From Mesorhizobium sangaii (lineage in GTDB: Bacteria; Pseudomonadota; Alphaproteobacteria; Rhizobiales; Rhizobiaceae), in the NCBI RefSeq assembly GCF_014207355.1, contig NZ_JACHEF010000003.1:223763-287762 (forward strand): a stretch of DNA of 64,000 nucleotides, read 5' to 3'. The translations under genes and the position numbers were made by a program. The notes under the pieces are model-generated. The model ran no database searches. It was not told where the DNA came from and was given only the letters and a program-made list of their open reading frames with translations. Below, in pieces: positions 34,852-44,100 of the stretch. Positions within the stretch are counted from its first letter, which is position 1. The number at the start of each line of letters is the position of its first letter.

Positions 34852-36123
34852 TTAGACCGGTTCCCGCGCCATGACAAGGCAAGTGTTCTGGCCGCCGAAA
34901 CCGAATGAGTTCGACAGAACGGTGCGAACCTCGGCGTTGCGCTTCTTGTTCGGCACCACGTCGAGCACGATCGCGGGGTCGGGATTGTCGTAGTTGATGG
35001 TCGGCGGAATGACGCTTTCGCGCATCGTCATCAGCGAGAACGCCGCCTCGACCGCCCCGGCCGCCGACAGCGTGTGGCCGATCATCGATTTGTTCGATGA
35101 GACCGGCATCGAGCCGATCCGCTCGCCGAACACCGTCGACAGCGACAGGTGCTCCATCTTGTCGTTTTCCGGCGTCGAGGTGCCATGGGCGTTGACGTAG
35201 TCGATCTCGTCTTTGCTCAGACCGGCATCGGCAAGGGCGGCACGAACCGCAGCGATTGCCGGCGAACCGTCGGGCTTCGAGCGGGTGCGATGGAAATCGT
35301 CGGCCTTCTCGCCGCAGCCGCGCAGGATGCCGAGAACGGTGGCGCCGCGCGCGAGGGCGGCCTCCAGCGATTCCAGCACGAGCGCGCCGGAGCCCTCGGC
35401 CAGCACGAAGCCGTCGCGGTCCTTGGAGAAGGGTTTTGAGGCCTTTTCCGGAATGTCGTTGTGGGTCGAAAGCGCCGACAGCAGCGAGAAGCGGATCAGC
35501 GCCTCGGCTGTCGCTGAACCATCGGCGCCGATCGACAGCGCGCGGTGGCATTCGCCGCGGCGGATCGCCTCGACACCGAGCTGGATGGCGGTGGCGCCGG
35601 AGGCACAAGCGGTCGACAGCGTGATTGGCAGGCCGCGTGTGCCGAAACGGTCGGCGAGACGGTCGGCGATCGAACCGAACTGAGTGGTCTCGAAAATGTC
35701 TGTTTCCTTCAGCCCGCGGGCCACCCGCAGCAGCCTCTCAGCGCCGGCATCCTGTTTGTCGGAATTGTAGAGCGAGAAGCGTTCGTGCCAGTCGAGTTCG
35801 ACCGGTGGCGATGCCAGAAACAGAGGACCACCGAAATCACTGGAATTGAGACCGGCTTCGGCCACGGCCTCGTGCGCGGCGGTTTCGGCCAGTTCGTAGG
35901 TGAGGGGGCTGGCGCCCTTAGAGCTCGACGCCAGGAAGTCGACGGTGCCGGAGATGCGGGTGTTCAGATGGTCGACCGGAAAGCGGGTGATCGGGTGGAT
36001 GCCCGACTTGCCGGAGGTCAGCGCCGCCCAATTGTCGGCCTTGCCGACGCCAAGCGAGGTCACCACGCCAATGCCGGTGACGGCGACGATTGGCCTGCCC
36101 ATGTGATCGTTCAGATTGGCCAT
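34852..36123 (-). CDS. fabF1XL: Beta-ketoacyl-ACP synthase of the VLCFA cluster (catalytically complete)
   Basis: 423 residues, KAS II fold. The full catalytic triad is present: Cys173 in LSTACASGATAIQ, His313 in VNAHGTSTPEND and His350 in SMIGHTLSAAGA. It elongates the acyl chain on AcpXL. Start ATG 36123 follows GAGGGCTCCCGG; an internal Met8 start is possible. It lies directly downstream of a second synthase that lacks these residues, so the two may work as a heterodimer. Confidence 0.9.
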   Translation of the reverse strand: MANLNDHMGRPIVAVTGIGVVTSLGVGKADNWAALTSGKSGIHPITRFPVDHLNTRISGTVDFLASSSKGASPLTYELAETAAHEAVAEAGLNSSDFGGPLFLASPPVELDWHERFSLYNSDKQDAGAERLLRVARGLKETDIFETTQFGSIADRLADRFGTRGLPITLSTACASGATAIQLGVEAIRRGECHRALSIGADGSATAEALIRFSLLSALSTHNDIPEKASKPFSKDRDGFVLAEGSGALVLESLEAALARGATVLGILRGCGEKADDFHRTRSKPDGSPAIAAVRAALADAGLSKDEIDYVNAHGTSTPENDKMEHLSLSTVFGERIGSMPVSSNKSMIGHTLSAAGAVEAAFSLMTMRESVIPPTINYDNPDPAIVLDVVPNKKRNAEVRTVLSNSFGFGGQNTCLVMAREPV

Positions 36124-36177
36124 CCGGGAGCCCTCGACCTTTTAGTATCGTTGCAGCATGGATTGCAGGTCACCGCC

Positions 36178-37368
36178 TCAGGCGGCGTTGACCAGCGCCA
36201 TGCCCTCGAATTGGTGATAGCCGATCGCCGTTGCAAGGACGGTTGCGGGAACGCCTTCGAATGGCTTCTCGGCAGCGGCATCAAAAACAGGGTAGGCGGC
36301 CTTGCGGTCGACGGCGAGTGCGGCCAGCGCCACTGCGAACGGAAACTGCGCTTCCTTCATGTGTCCGGTCAGCGTCGAGAAGCCGCGCGAAGCGATCGCC
36401 GGATTGGCATCGAGCGCTGCCTTTTCAGCCGTGGTTGCCGCATGAGCGCCCGACGCGCCCGACAAGGCAAGCAGCTTGCCGTTCGGCAGCGCCGCCTTGC
36501 CGAGCAGCGCGGCGATCTCGGCGTCGAGTTCTCCGCGCCGCCGCCTGGCGCGGCCGGAGACGACCGGCCCGAGCTCGGCATAGATTTTACGCCCGCGGCT
36601 TGTCGCGTGTTCGCGCTGCTCCAGCACCAGGAAGGCACCACCGGAGCCTGACACCACGCCGCCACCCTCAGCGCCCTGTCTTTGCCACACGGGCTTCCAC
36701 GGCCCGCGATGCAGGTAGCCGGCAAGCTCGTAGCCGAGCAGCATGTCGGAATGTTCAGTCTGGAAGGCACCGCCGACCAGGATGTGCGTCGACTGGCCGG
36801 AGCGGATGCGCGCGGCAGCCGTCTCGACGGCGGCAACGCCCGCACCTTCCTCGCCCATGAAGGTTCTGGAGGAGCCGGTCACCTTGTGAACAATGGAGAT
36901 GTTGCCGGCAAGCAGATTGGAAAGCTGGGCCAGGAACAGGGTCGGCCGCAGTTCGGTGGTGAGCTTCTCGTTAAGCAGCACGTCGCGGTCGTTGCGGCTT
37001 TCCGAGGCGGCGAGAATGGCGGCATCGACCGCCTCGTCGCGCTCGCCGCCACCGGCGGCCACAACCATGTCCATGGTCGTGCAGAGTTCGTCATTGCCCT
37101 TGATGCCGGCGTCGTCCAGCGCCAGGCCGGCAGCATAGGTGCCGAGCCTTTGCCAGGTCTCCATCTGACGCTGGTCGCCGCGTTTGGCGATCTGCAGGTT
37201 CCAGTCGATCTCCGGAAGCGGATGGACGGTGTAGGGGGCGAAGCGCGCGGCCTCGAGCACCGGCTGCAGGCCCGGCTGGGCGAGCTTTTGCCAGTGGGCG
37301 TCCGGACCCTCTCCCAGCGAGGAGACAAGGCCGATACCAGTGATGACGACGTCGCGGGGGCTGCTCAT
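36178..37368 (-). CDS. fabF2XL: Degenerate beta-ketoacyl synthase of the VLCFA cluster (chain-length-factor-like)
   Basis: 396 residues, same fold as FabF1XL and encoded next to it. Where FabF1XL has the catalytic Cys, alignment of the following IRSG helix places Glu173/174 (TFMGEEGAGVAAVE). The first catalytic His region reads LSGASGAHAATTAEK and does not align a His with His313. The last His (TGHMKEAQ, His336) remains. Such a pattern resembles the chain-length factor partners of type II polyketide synthases, which are KAS folds without the nucleophile. The catalytic loss is seen in the sequence; the heterodimer role is inferred. Confidence 0.85.
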   Translation of the reverse strand: MSSPRDVVITGIGLVSSLGEGPDAHWQKLAQPGLQPVLEAARFAPYTVHPLPEIDWNLQIAKRGDQRQMETWQRLGTYAAGLALDDAGIKGNDELCTTMDMVVAAGGGERDEAVDAAILAASESRNDRDVLLNEKLTTELRPTLFLAQLSNLLAGNISIVHKVTGSSRTFMGEEGAGVAAVETAAARIRSGQSTHILVGGAFQTEHSDMLLGYELAGYLHRGPWKPVWQRQGAEGGGVVSGSGGAFLVLEQREHATSRGRKIYAELGPVVSGRARRRRGELDAEIAALLGKAALPNGKLLALSGASGAHAATTAEKAALDANPAIASRGFSTLTGHMKEAQFPFAVALAALAVDRKAAYPVFDAAAEKPFEGVPATVLATAIGYHQFEGMALVNAA

Positions 37369-37424
37369 GGGCGGCTTTGTGGGTCAGGCGGGAGAGCGCG
37401 TCAAGATCGCGCGCTCAACTGACC

Positions 37425-37706
37425 TCAGGCAGTCTTGGCGGCGACCAGTGCGTCGATCTTGGCGCACAGGTTCTTCATGACGAAGTAATCGTCGGTCGAA
37501 GCCTTGCCGTCATTGACCTCCTGGGTCCACTTTTCCAGCGGCACCTTGATGCCGAATTCCTTGTCGATGGCGAAGACGATGTCGAGGAAATCGAGACTGT
37601 CGATGCCGAGATCGTCGATCGTGTGGCTCTCGGGCGTGATGGTGTCGATATCGATCTCGCTGGTGTCGGCAATGATCTTGGCGACTTTGTCGAACGTGGT
37701 GGACAA
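37425..37706 (-). CDS. acpXL: Very-long-chain acyl carrier protein AcpXL (TTG start)
   Basis: 93 residues, nearly the same length as known AcpXL. The phosphopantetheine Ser37 is in [12 protein letters not shown], and the unusual C-terminal half ([18 protein letters not shown]) is characteristic of AcpXL rather than AcpP. The start is TTG at 37706: the protein aligns with AcpXL from this point ([11 protein letters not shown]) and AAGGAA lies eight bases ahead, while the nearest in-frame ATG would add an unconserved 13-residue tail. It carries the C28 acyl chain made by the FabF pair and hands it to LpxXL. It is the first gene of the operon. Confidence 0.93.
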   Translation of the reverse strand: MSTTFDKVAKIIADTSEIDIDTITPESHTIDDLGIDSLDFLDIVFAIDKEFGIKVPLEKWTQEVNDGKASTDDYFVMKNLCAKIDALVAAKTA

Positions 37707-37833
37707 GAGGCTTTTCCTTCGGTTGCGGGCGGAATCTGTCCGCATGTGTTTGGGCGCTGTCTAATCGGTTTTTCTCGGCAGGAAAAGGCCTGATACGCGG
37801 GGCGCAGATGGGTAGGGCGCTCAAGAAACGCAA

Positions 37834-37864
37834 GAAGGGCCACCGGTCGACCCGGCGGCCCTTC
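37834..37864 (-). terminator. Terminator of the slipin gene
   Basis: GAAGGGCC (37834–37841) pairs with GGCCCTTC (37857–37864), with an inner CCGG/CCGG pairing. It lies 20 bases past the stop of the minus-strand slipin gene, and TTGCGTTTCTT follows on that strand. Confidence 0.6.
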
Positions 37865-37883
37865 CCATTGACGCAACGTCAGC

Positions 37884-39026
37884 TCAGCTGTCGCGGAGCT
37901 TGACCAGGTCGTTGAGCAGCCCGCCCGTTCCGTTGTGGACGGTCAGCCGCTCGACCTTGCCGGCGATGGTTTCCAGAGCCTCGAGCTCCTTCAGCCGCAG
38001 CATCACCGGGTTTTCCGCCATCACCTTGGCCGTGTTGAGCAGCGAACGCGTGGCGTTCGTCTCCTCGCGGCGACGGATGATGTTGGCCTCGGCCTGCTTT
38101 TCGGCCGACACCACCTGGTTGAGGATCTCGCGCATCTCGCCCGGCAGGATGACATCCTTGAGGGCGATATCGCTGACCTCGACGCCGATCTCCGCCATGT
38201 CGGCGCGGACCTTGGCTGCCGCTTCCTCGTCGACCGTCACCTTCTTCTCAAGGATCTGGTCGAGCGTCAGCGCGCCAAGCGTCTTGCGGAAGGCGTACTG
38301 CAGGGCACGGTAGAGGGCTTCGGAGAAGTCCTTCACAGCGCTCACCGCCTTGACCGGATCAACGACCCGGTATTCGGCGGCGATGTTGACGCGGATCGTG
38401 ACGCGATCCTTGGTCAGCACTTCCTGCCCGGCAACGTCGAGCGACTGGCGCTTGAGGTCGACGACCTTGATCTGCACCATGCGCCCGACGTTCCAGAAAG
38501 CATGCACGCCCGCCGCCAGCGTCCGTACGAGGACACCGTCGATGAACAGCAGACCGGCCTGGCCGTCGACGACCGGATGGACGGACATCAATTCCGCTTT
38601 CCGGGCCTGGCCGAGCCGGCGCATGACCGCCGCATCGATGGCGAGATCGGCCGACGTGTCGATCAGCGTCACCTTCCACGGACCGGCATCCGTCCACAGC
38701 ACGAGCTTGCGATCCGGCGCCAGCACGGCATGCAGGTTGCCGTCACGCTCGATCACGGCGACCTCCGTGCGCCCGGTGCGAACGACGGTGAAGTGACGCG
38801 TGGCCACATCCGGCAGCTTGTCGAACAACGCCTTCTCGTATGCCGAAACGAATTCCGGGTTCTTCAGGTCGTGCCGCGACACCTCGAGGCTTCCGCGCCG
38901 GTTGGCGAGCCAATGTTCGCCCGGCAGCAGGACAGCCTTGATCTCACCCTTGTAGAGGGTGAGGGCACGTTCGTTTTCCCTTACGAGGACGCGCTCGCGT
39001 CCAAGAACCTTGTCGAGAATGGTCAT
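37884..39026 (-). CDS. Slipin/stomatin-like SPFH-domain protein
   Basis: 380 residues. The SPFH domain begins near residue 160 (VLVRTLAAGVHAFWNVG) and continues through VVDLKRQSLDVAGQEVLTKDRV to the conserved VDEEAAAKVRADMAEIGVEV segment; a coiled-coil tail follows (SAEKQAEANIIRRREETNATR). There is no clear N-terminal transmembrane anchor, unlike typical slipins, so it may be soluble or peripheral. ATG 39026 has AGGAG seven bases ahead. SPFH proteins scaffold membrane microdomains and modulate proteases. Monocistronic. Confidence 0.8.
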   Translation of the reverse strand: MTILDKVLGRERVLVRENERALTLYKGEIKAVLLPGEHWLANRRGSLEVSRHDLKNPEFVSAYEKALFDKLPDVATRHFTVVRTGRTEVAVIERDGNLHAVLAPDRKLVLWTDAGPWKVTLIDTSADLAIDAAVMRRLGQARKAELMSVHPVVDGQAGLLFIDGVLVRTLAAGVHAFWNVGRMVQIKVVDLKRQSLDVAGQEVLTKDRVTIRVNIAAEYRVVDPVKAVSAVKDFSEALYRALQYAFRKTLGALTLDQILEKKVTVDEEAAAKVRADMAEIGVEVSDIALKDVILPGEMREILNQVVSAEKQAEANIIRRREETNATRSLLNTAKVMAENPVMLRLKELEALETIAGKVERLTVHNGTGGLLNDLVKLRDS

Positions 39027-39394
39027 TGTCGTACTCCTGTCGGGCATGGCCCCATGCGAGGCGTCAAGACATGCGTCGATCTTCCCTTCGTTTCTCGTTT
39101 CACATCGTCTCTTGCGTCATGGTCCGGGTACGAATGATCCGGGGACTGGTGGCATCAATCCGTGGCGGGCCTTCGGGAGCGGATCGCGGGGCAGCGAAGC
39201 GGACGCCGGAGGCCGAAGCCTCCCTTGCCGGCGACGTTGCGCCTTGATCGTCACCGCGGGCCTGGCCGCGAGCCGATGGCGTCAGACTTTCAGGATGGCC
39301 CGCGCCCGAAGGCTTGGGCTGTCCGTCCGATCTTCAGCATTCCAGTCCCCGGACCGTTTTCAGATAACACCTGGCAGGGTGTTGGCTTATCAGG
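39027..39394. other. 368-base region without a supported gene
   Basis: Open frames here are short, lack ribosome binding sites and have no recognisable product. The region is GC-rich and lies between the slipin start and two tRNA-like genes. No promoter stands out. Confidence 0.4.
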
Positions 39395-39468
39395 CCAATG
39401 GAGAAGGATTCGAACCTTCGACAATCAGAACCTAAATCTGATGCTCTACCAAACTGAGCTATCCGTGG
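39395..39468 (-). tRNA. Degenerate tRNA-like gene, anticodon-loop position TAG
   Basis: On the minus strand a cloverleaf can be drawn: D-stem GCTC/GAGC, anticodon stem TCAGA/TCTGA around TTTAGGT (anticodon position TAG), T-stem GAAGG/CCTTC around TTCGAAT. The acceptor stem (39462–39468 with 39396–39402) has two mismatches in seven pairs. No CCA is encoded and there is no long variable arm, as a real leucine tRNA would have. Probably a pseudogene or a tRNA-like transcript. Confidence 0.55.
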
Positions 39469-39539
39469 TGCAGACAGCAGGAATCGAACCTGCGACCTCC
39501 GGACCCAAATCCGGCGCTCTTCCGCCGAGCTATATCCGC
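39466..39539 (-). tRNA. tRNA-like gene with encoded CCA, proline-like anticodon loop one base short
   Basis: Minus-strand cloverleaf: acceptor GCGGATA with TGTCTGC (all seven pairs, two of them G–T), D-stem GCTC/GAGC, T-stem GCAGG/CCTGC around TTCGATT, discriminator A and an encoded CCA. The anticodon stem CCGGA/TCCGG encloses only six bases (TTTGGG), where tRNA-Pro(UGG) has seven. Its CCA (39466–39468) is also the first three acceptor bases of the next tRNA-like gene. Confidence 0.6.
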
Positions 39540-39771
39540 GATCCCAATCCCCAAAGCGGCGCCGTATACAGGGCGGTCAAAGCCGCCTGCACGGGCGGAG
39601 ACGAAAGCTCCAACCGTTGTGCTCACTTCGGTTTTCGTGACCGGGTGCGCGCCTATAGCCCCTGCGACGGGTTGTCGCAAGCGGCATTGTCGTGACCAAT
39701 TTGCGGCTTCTTTCCGTGGTGGCATTTCGGCAACACAAACGGCAGTCGCCACGGGTAATTGCGTGTACCAA

Positions 39772-39785
39772 TGTACCATGGTACA
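39772..39785. promoter_or_regulatory. Perfect 14-base palindrome overlapping the start of the small regulator-like gene
   Basis: TGTACCATGGTACA spans the ATG at 39778. A half-site copy (TGTACC) lies eight bases upstream at 39764–39769. The position suits an autoregulatory operator. Confidence 0.5.
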
Positions 39786-40047
39786 GATGGTGATGGATAT
39801 AGAGCGCGTGCAGACAGGGGTTCGCCTGGAAAAGCGACTGGTGAAGGTCCTCAAGGCCTTGGCCGAACATCGCGACATGAGCCTCGGCGATCTCATCGAG
39901 GGCATCGTGCTGCATGCTTTCGAAGGGCAGACACCGTTTTCGCCGGCGACGCTCGAAACAATCGGCCAATTGAAGCGCATCTATGGGCTGGAGCTTCGCG
40001 CCGAAGACAGCCACCATCTGACTGAACGGAAGGGTGAAGGCGGATGA
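39778..40047 (+). CDS. Small ribbon-helix-helix-like protein
   Basis: 89 residues if begun at ATG 39778; in-frame ATGs at 39787 and 39793 are also possible and no ribosome binding site decides between them. The N-terminal part (TGVRLEKRLVKVLKALAEHR followed by DMSLGDLIEGIVLHAF) has the short strand then two helices of CopG/Arc-like DNA-binding proteins. The gene overlaps the SRPBCC gene by four bases (ATGA), so the two form an operon. The palindrome over its start suggests it represses its own expression. Fold assignment is by pattern only. Confidence 0.6.
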   Translation: MVQMVMDIERVQTGVRLEKRLVKVLKALAEHRDMSLGDLIEGIVLHAFEGQTPFSPATLETIGQLKRIYGLELRAEDSHHLTERKGEGG

Positions 40048-40514
40048 CGAGCCATCTTGAGCGTTGCCACAGCATCGTCCTTGCCGGTCCGGTCGATCGC
40101 GTCTTTCCGCTGTTCACGCCGATCGGCGAGACTTTGTGGGTGGAGGGCTGGGATCCGGAGTTTCTGCATCCGCAAGGCGGCGAAACGCAGCAAGGCATGG
40201 TCTTCCGGACCGCCCACGGTGATGAGACGACGCTCTGGGCCTGCGCTGACTGGGATCCTGTCGGGCATCGTGTCCGCTATGTCAGGGTCACGCCGGATTC
40301 TCGTTTCGGATTTGTCGAGGTGGCTTGCCATCCGGCGGCTGATGGCGGCACCGAGGCATCGATCGCCTACACGTTCACCGCCCTGAACGCGTCAGGCAGG
40401 TCGTATCTATCGGCGCTGACGGAGGACGCGTTCGCGCGCATGATTCAGGCGTGGCAAGCCCGCATCGATGCGTGGCTGCTCACCGACGCGTCAGTCGGTT
40501 CTCGGCTCGACTAG
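40044..40514 (+). CDS. SRPBCC (START/Bet v1-like) superfamily protein
   Basis: 156 residues with the SRPBCC beginning (HSIVLAGPVDRVFPLFTPIGE) and the C-terminal helix (AFARMIQAWQARIDAWL). The fold binds hydrophobic ligands in a deep cavity; related proteins are polyketide cyclases and AHSA1-like proteins. It is translationally coupled to a small DNA-binding-like protein, so the ligand may be sensed or handled under that regulator. Ends with a four-base overlap with the convergent phosphatase gene. Confidence 0.75.
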   Translation: MTSHLERCHSIVLAGPVDRVFPLFTPIGETLWVEGWDPEFLHPQGGETQQGMVFRTAHGDETTLWACADWDPVGHRVRYVRVTPDSRFGFVEVACHPAADGGTEASIAYTFTALNASGRSYLSALTEDAFARMIQAWQARIDAWLLTDASVGSRLD

Positions 40515-41059
40515 AACGTGACCCGGCCGAGCACGCGCAGGCCATCGCCCTGCGGCTCGACGACCACGACCTCGCCTTCGCGCGGCGAGACGCCGGTCAG
40601 CGCCACGATGTCTTCCAGATGGGTGACCATGACCAGATTGTCGGAGCCGGAATAGGCGCGGATTTCCTTCATGATCGCCGCGATCTGCGCCGCCTTCTGC
40701 GTTTCGTCGCCCTTCAGGAGATCGAGCGGCGCAAACAGCTCCGGCTCGGCCTCGAAGGCGATGCGCGCGGTGTCGAGGCAGCGGCAATAGCGGCTGGACA
40801 ACACGCGCTCGATGGGTGCCGCCCGCGCCGCAAACAAGGCGCCGATCTTGCTCGCCTGCTGCTTGCCGCGCGCCGACAGGTTGACCTGGGTGGCACAGCT
40901 GTCGATGTCGAAATTGGCCGGATCGGTTGTGCCGGTGACCATGGCATGGCGAAGCAGCACGACATGGCCGCCGTCGCGCAACAGCGCCCAGCCGGCGTCC
41001 GTTGCGTGGGCCGCGGCCGGGATGGCGATGAGAAGCAAAGCCAACAAAAATCGAATCAT
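40511..41059 (-). CDS. Exported histidine phosphatase-family protein
   Basis: 182 residues. Signal peptide MIRFLLALLLIAIPAAAHA. The phosphoacceptor motif LLRHAMV holds the catalytic His, with the second His in MVTHLEDIVAL and the arginine in SSRYCRCLDTA. The short, periplasmic form fits the SixA-like or phytase-like edge of the family rather than phosphoglycerate mutases. Substrate unknown. It lies upstream of nothing on the same strand within 50 bases, so it is probably a single gene. Confidence 0.82.
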   Translation of the reverse strand: MIRFLLALLLIAIPAAAHATDAGWALLRDGGHVVLLRHAMVTGTTDPANFDIDSCATQVNLSARGKQQASKIGALFAARAAPIERVLSSRYCRCLDTARIAFEAEPELFAPLDLLKGDETQKAAQIAAIMKEIRAYSGSDNLVMVTHLEDIVALTGVSPREGEVVVVEPQGDGLRVLGRVTF

Positions 41060-41155
41060 AGGCTATCCTTCTCCGGTTCCCGGCATGGGCTCCGGTGACT
41101 GGACATATAGGGACGGTAAAGCCAGCCGAAAGACAAGGCGCGGTCGGACAGAGCC

Positions 41156-44100
41156 CTACTTCTTCGCCAGCTGTTTCTTCACCAGATCGATCTTCTGGTC
41201 GGTCAGCGGGATGGGCAAAGTGTGGCCGGCTTCGGTAAAGCCCTGCTTGGCGTTCTCGAAGAATTCGATCGCCTTTCGATATTCGGCCTTGCCGCCGCCA
41301 TAACTGGCGCGGTTCCAGTGGATGTCGCCGAGATTGTTCTGTTCGAAGGCCCACTGCATCGGCTGGCTTTCGCGGGTGAACACCTTCAACGTTGCCGTAA
41401 AGGCGGCCTCGGCATCGCCGAGATATTTATCGGTCCGCTGGAGATTGCCGAGGTTGAGCAGGCTCATGCCGATGCCGTTCTGCCCATTGGCCCAATCGAT
41501 GGGTGCTGCTTCGACGGTCAACACTTCAAGCGCCGCCCGCCGCGCGGCGATGGACTCGAGCAAGGTCTCGGGGTCGGCGTTGCTCATGCTCAGCCAGTGC
41601 AGCGTCGAGCCGAGACCGGCCTGGGCCAGCGCCCATTGCCGCGGGTTCGTCTCGCGCTTGTACTCGCGCAACGCGTCGCGGTAGGCGGCGATAGCCTCGC
41701 CATAGTGTTCCGGCTTGTCGGTCACGCCGCCAAGCAGCTGCAGCGTGTTGCCGAGATTGTAGTGGCTCATTGCCCAGTCGAGCGGGAATTTCCGCCTGAC
41801 ATAGACCTGTCGGGCGGCCTGGAACGCCGCCGCCGACTGTTCGAGCCTGGCCGCGTCGCGGGCGCGCTGGCCAAGCGTCTGGTAGATCGAACCGAGATTG
41901 TTCTGCGCCGACGCCCAGTCCATTGGAAAACGCTGCCGGGTAAACACCGTCAGCGCATCGTCATAGGCCGCCGCGGCCTCCTCGAGCGCGCTGGTACCCA
42001 AGTCGAAGCGGGCGACGCCGCTCAGCGCGTTGCCGAGGTTGAGCCGGCTGGTGGCCCAGGAGACCGGGAAGGTTTCACGAGTTCGCACCTCGAGTGCTGC
42101 ACGGAAGGCGTCGGCCGCCGCGTTGATCTTAGCCTCGTCGTTGAGCTGGATGCCAAGCGACACGAGCGTATTGCCGAGATTGTTCTCGACCATCGCCCAT
42201 TCCACAGGCGCCTTTTCGCGGGTGTATTCCTCAAGCGCCAGCCGGTAGGCCGCTTCCGCTTGCGTCAGATGCTCGCCGGCGGCCTCGCGTTCGGAAAGCG
42301 CATAGAGCGCCAGGCCGAGATTGTTCTGCGAGGCTGCCCAGTCGAGCGGCACCTTGTCGCGCGGGCGCTTCTCGAGTGTGGCGCGCATTGCCGCCACCGC
42401 TTCATTCAGGCGCTTCGGGTCGCTCTCGCGTTCGCCGATCTTCAGGAGCACATTGGCCAGGTTGTTCTGCGCGGCAGCCCAGTTGAGGTCGTCCTTCTCG
42501 CGCTCGAATACGATGAGGGAATCCCGAAAGATCTGTGCCGCTTCGTCGAGATGCGCGGTTTCGGTCTCGCGCTCGCCGATGGTTTGCAGCACCACCGCCA
42601 TGTTGTTGCGGGTGATGGCCCAGTCGCGATTCTGTTCGCCATTGGGGATGAAGTTCAGGATGATGCGATAGGCCTCGATGGAATGCTGCAGCGCATCGAG
42701 ATCGCCGGAGGCATAGCCATAAGCATTCAACGCCTCGGCTTCCTGGTTCTTGTAGTTCCAGCGCAGCTTGTCGTCCCATTTTTCGGCCAGCGAAAACGCC
42801 TTGGCGTAATCGCCGGCGGCGGACTTGTATTCGAAGATCAGCGCCGAAGCATCGGCGCGCCTGGCGTAGATCGCGGCATCGGCAAGGCGCTTCTGCTTGA
42901 CGAGATCTTCTGCTTCATCGACCGCAGCGCCTGTTTGCTCGACCCGGCCGACCGCGTCATCGAGGAATTTGCGCGCCGTCACGATGGCGCCCTGGCGGAT
43001 GGCCTCGTCCGCGGAAGCGACGAGGCGTTTGATCTCGGGATCGTCGGTGCGCAACGCCGCGCGCTCGGACATCATCTTCTTCAGGCGCTCGGCCTGGGCG
43101 TCGAGCACCTTTTGCAGATCCGTCGGATCCTCGGGGATTTTTTCCGTGCCGAGCGCCTTCAGCACCCCATAGAGCGCGTCGAGCGGCACGCCTTCCTGCA
43201 GCGAGGCCAGTTCCACCTGTGCCCGTTTCGGGTCGGGCAGGTCGGAAATGGTCAACAGCAGCTGCCGCCGCTCGCCGGTGATCAACCCGTCGTCGCCGGT
43301 GGGTTCGGGTGGTGCAATGCCGAAATAGAGCAGGCGGCGCAGGCTTTCATTGACCCAGGGGCGCTGCTTGGCCTTGGTGCCGAGATAGACCTCCTCGGTC
43401 ACCATGCGCATGACCGAGCCGAACTCGGTGCCTTTCATCGCCGCGAGGTGGCGCAGCAGGGCGGCCGCGTAAGGGCTGTTTTCGCCAGCAGCGCCATCGA
43501 GCGCCGGGCGACCGGGTTCGACGGCGAAGCCGACCACGGTGCCCAGGCTCGCGTCTGTCGCCGGTGCGTTGCCGAGGGCCCTGGCACCACGCACCGGTTC
43601 CAGCCCGCCGGCGCTGATCGGCGAGGCGGAGGCGGTCGGGGCGCGCCGCACCACTGCATCCGCCGGAAACGGATTTATGCGGCATGCATCGAGCAGCACG
43701 ATCGTCACCGGCACGGTCTTCTTCAACGCATCCATGACGGCGGAAATTGGCACCAGGGCCGCGTCGGCATCTTTCAGGGACGAAATGTCGGCATCGACCG
43801 GCACCAGATAGTTCTCGCCGCCGGCCTCGATGCCATGACCGGAATAGTAAATGAAGGCGACATCGGCGCCTTCGGCATCCTCGCTGAATCGCTCCAGGTC
43901 GCGGTTCAGCTTGGCGGCGTCGCGGTCGGTGACGTTGCGGGCGTCGAAGCCGAGGTCGGTCAGCATCTTGGCCATGTCGCGGGCGTCGTTGGCCGGGTTG
44001 GGGAGGGCGGCGATGTGTTCGTATTTCGACTGGCCGATGATCAGCGCCACGCCCTTGAGGCCTTTCGTTTCGGCGGCCTGAAGCGCTGTCGCGGCAAGGC

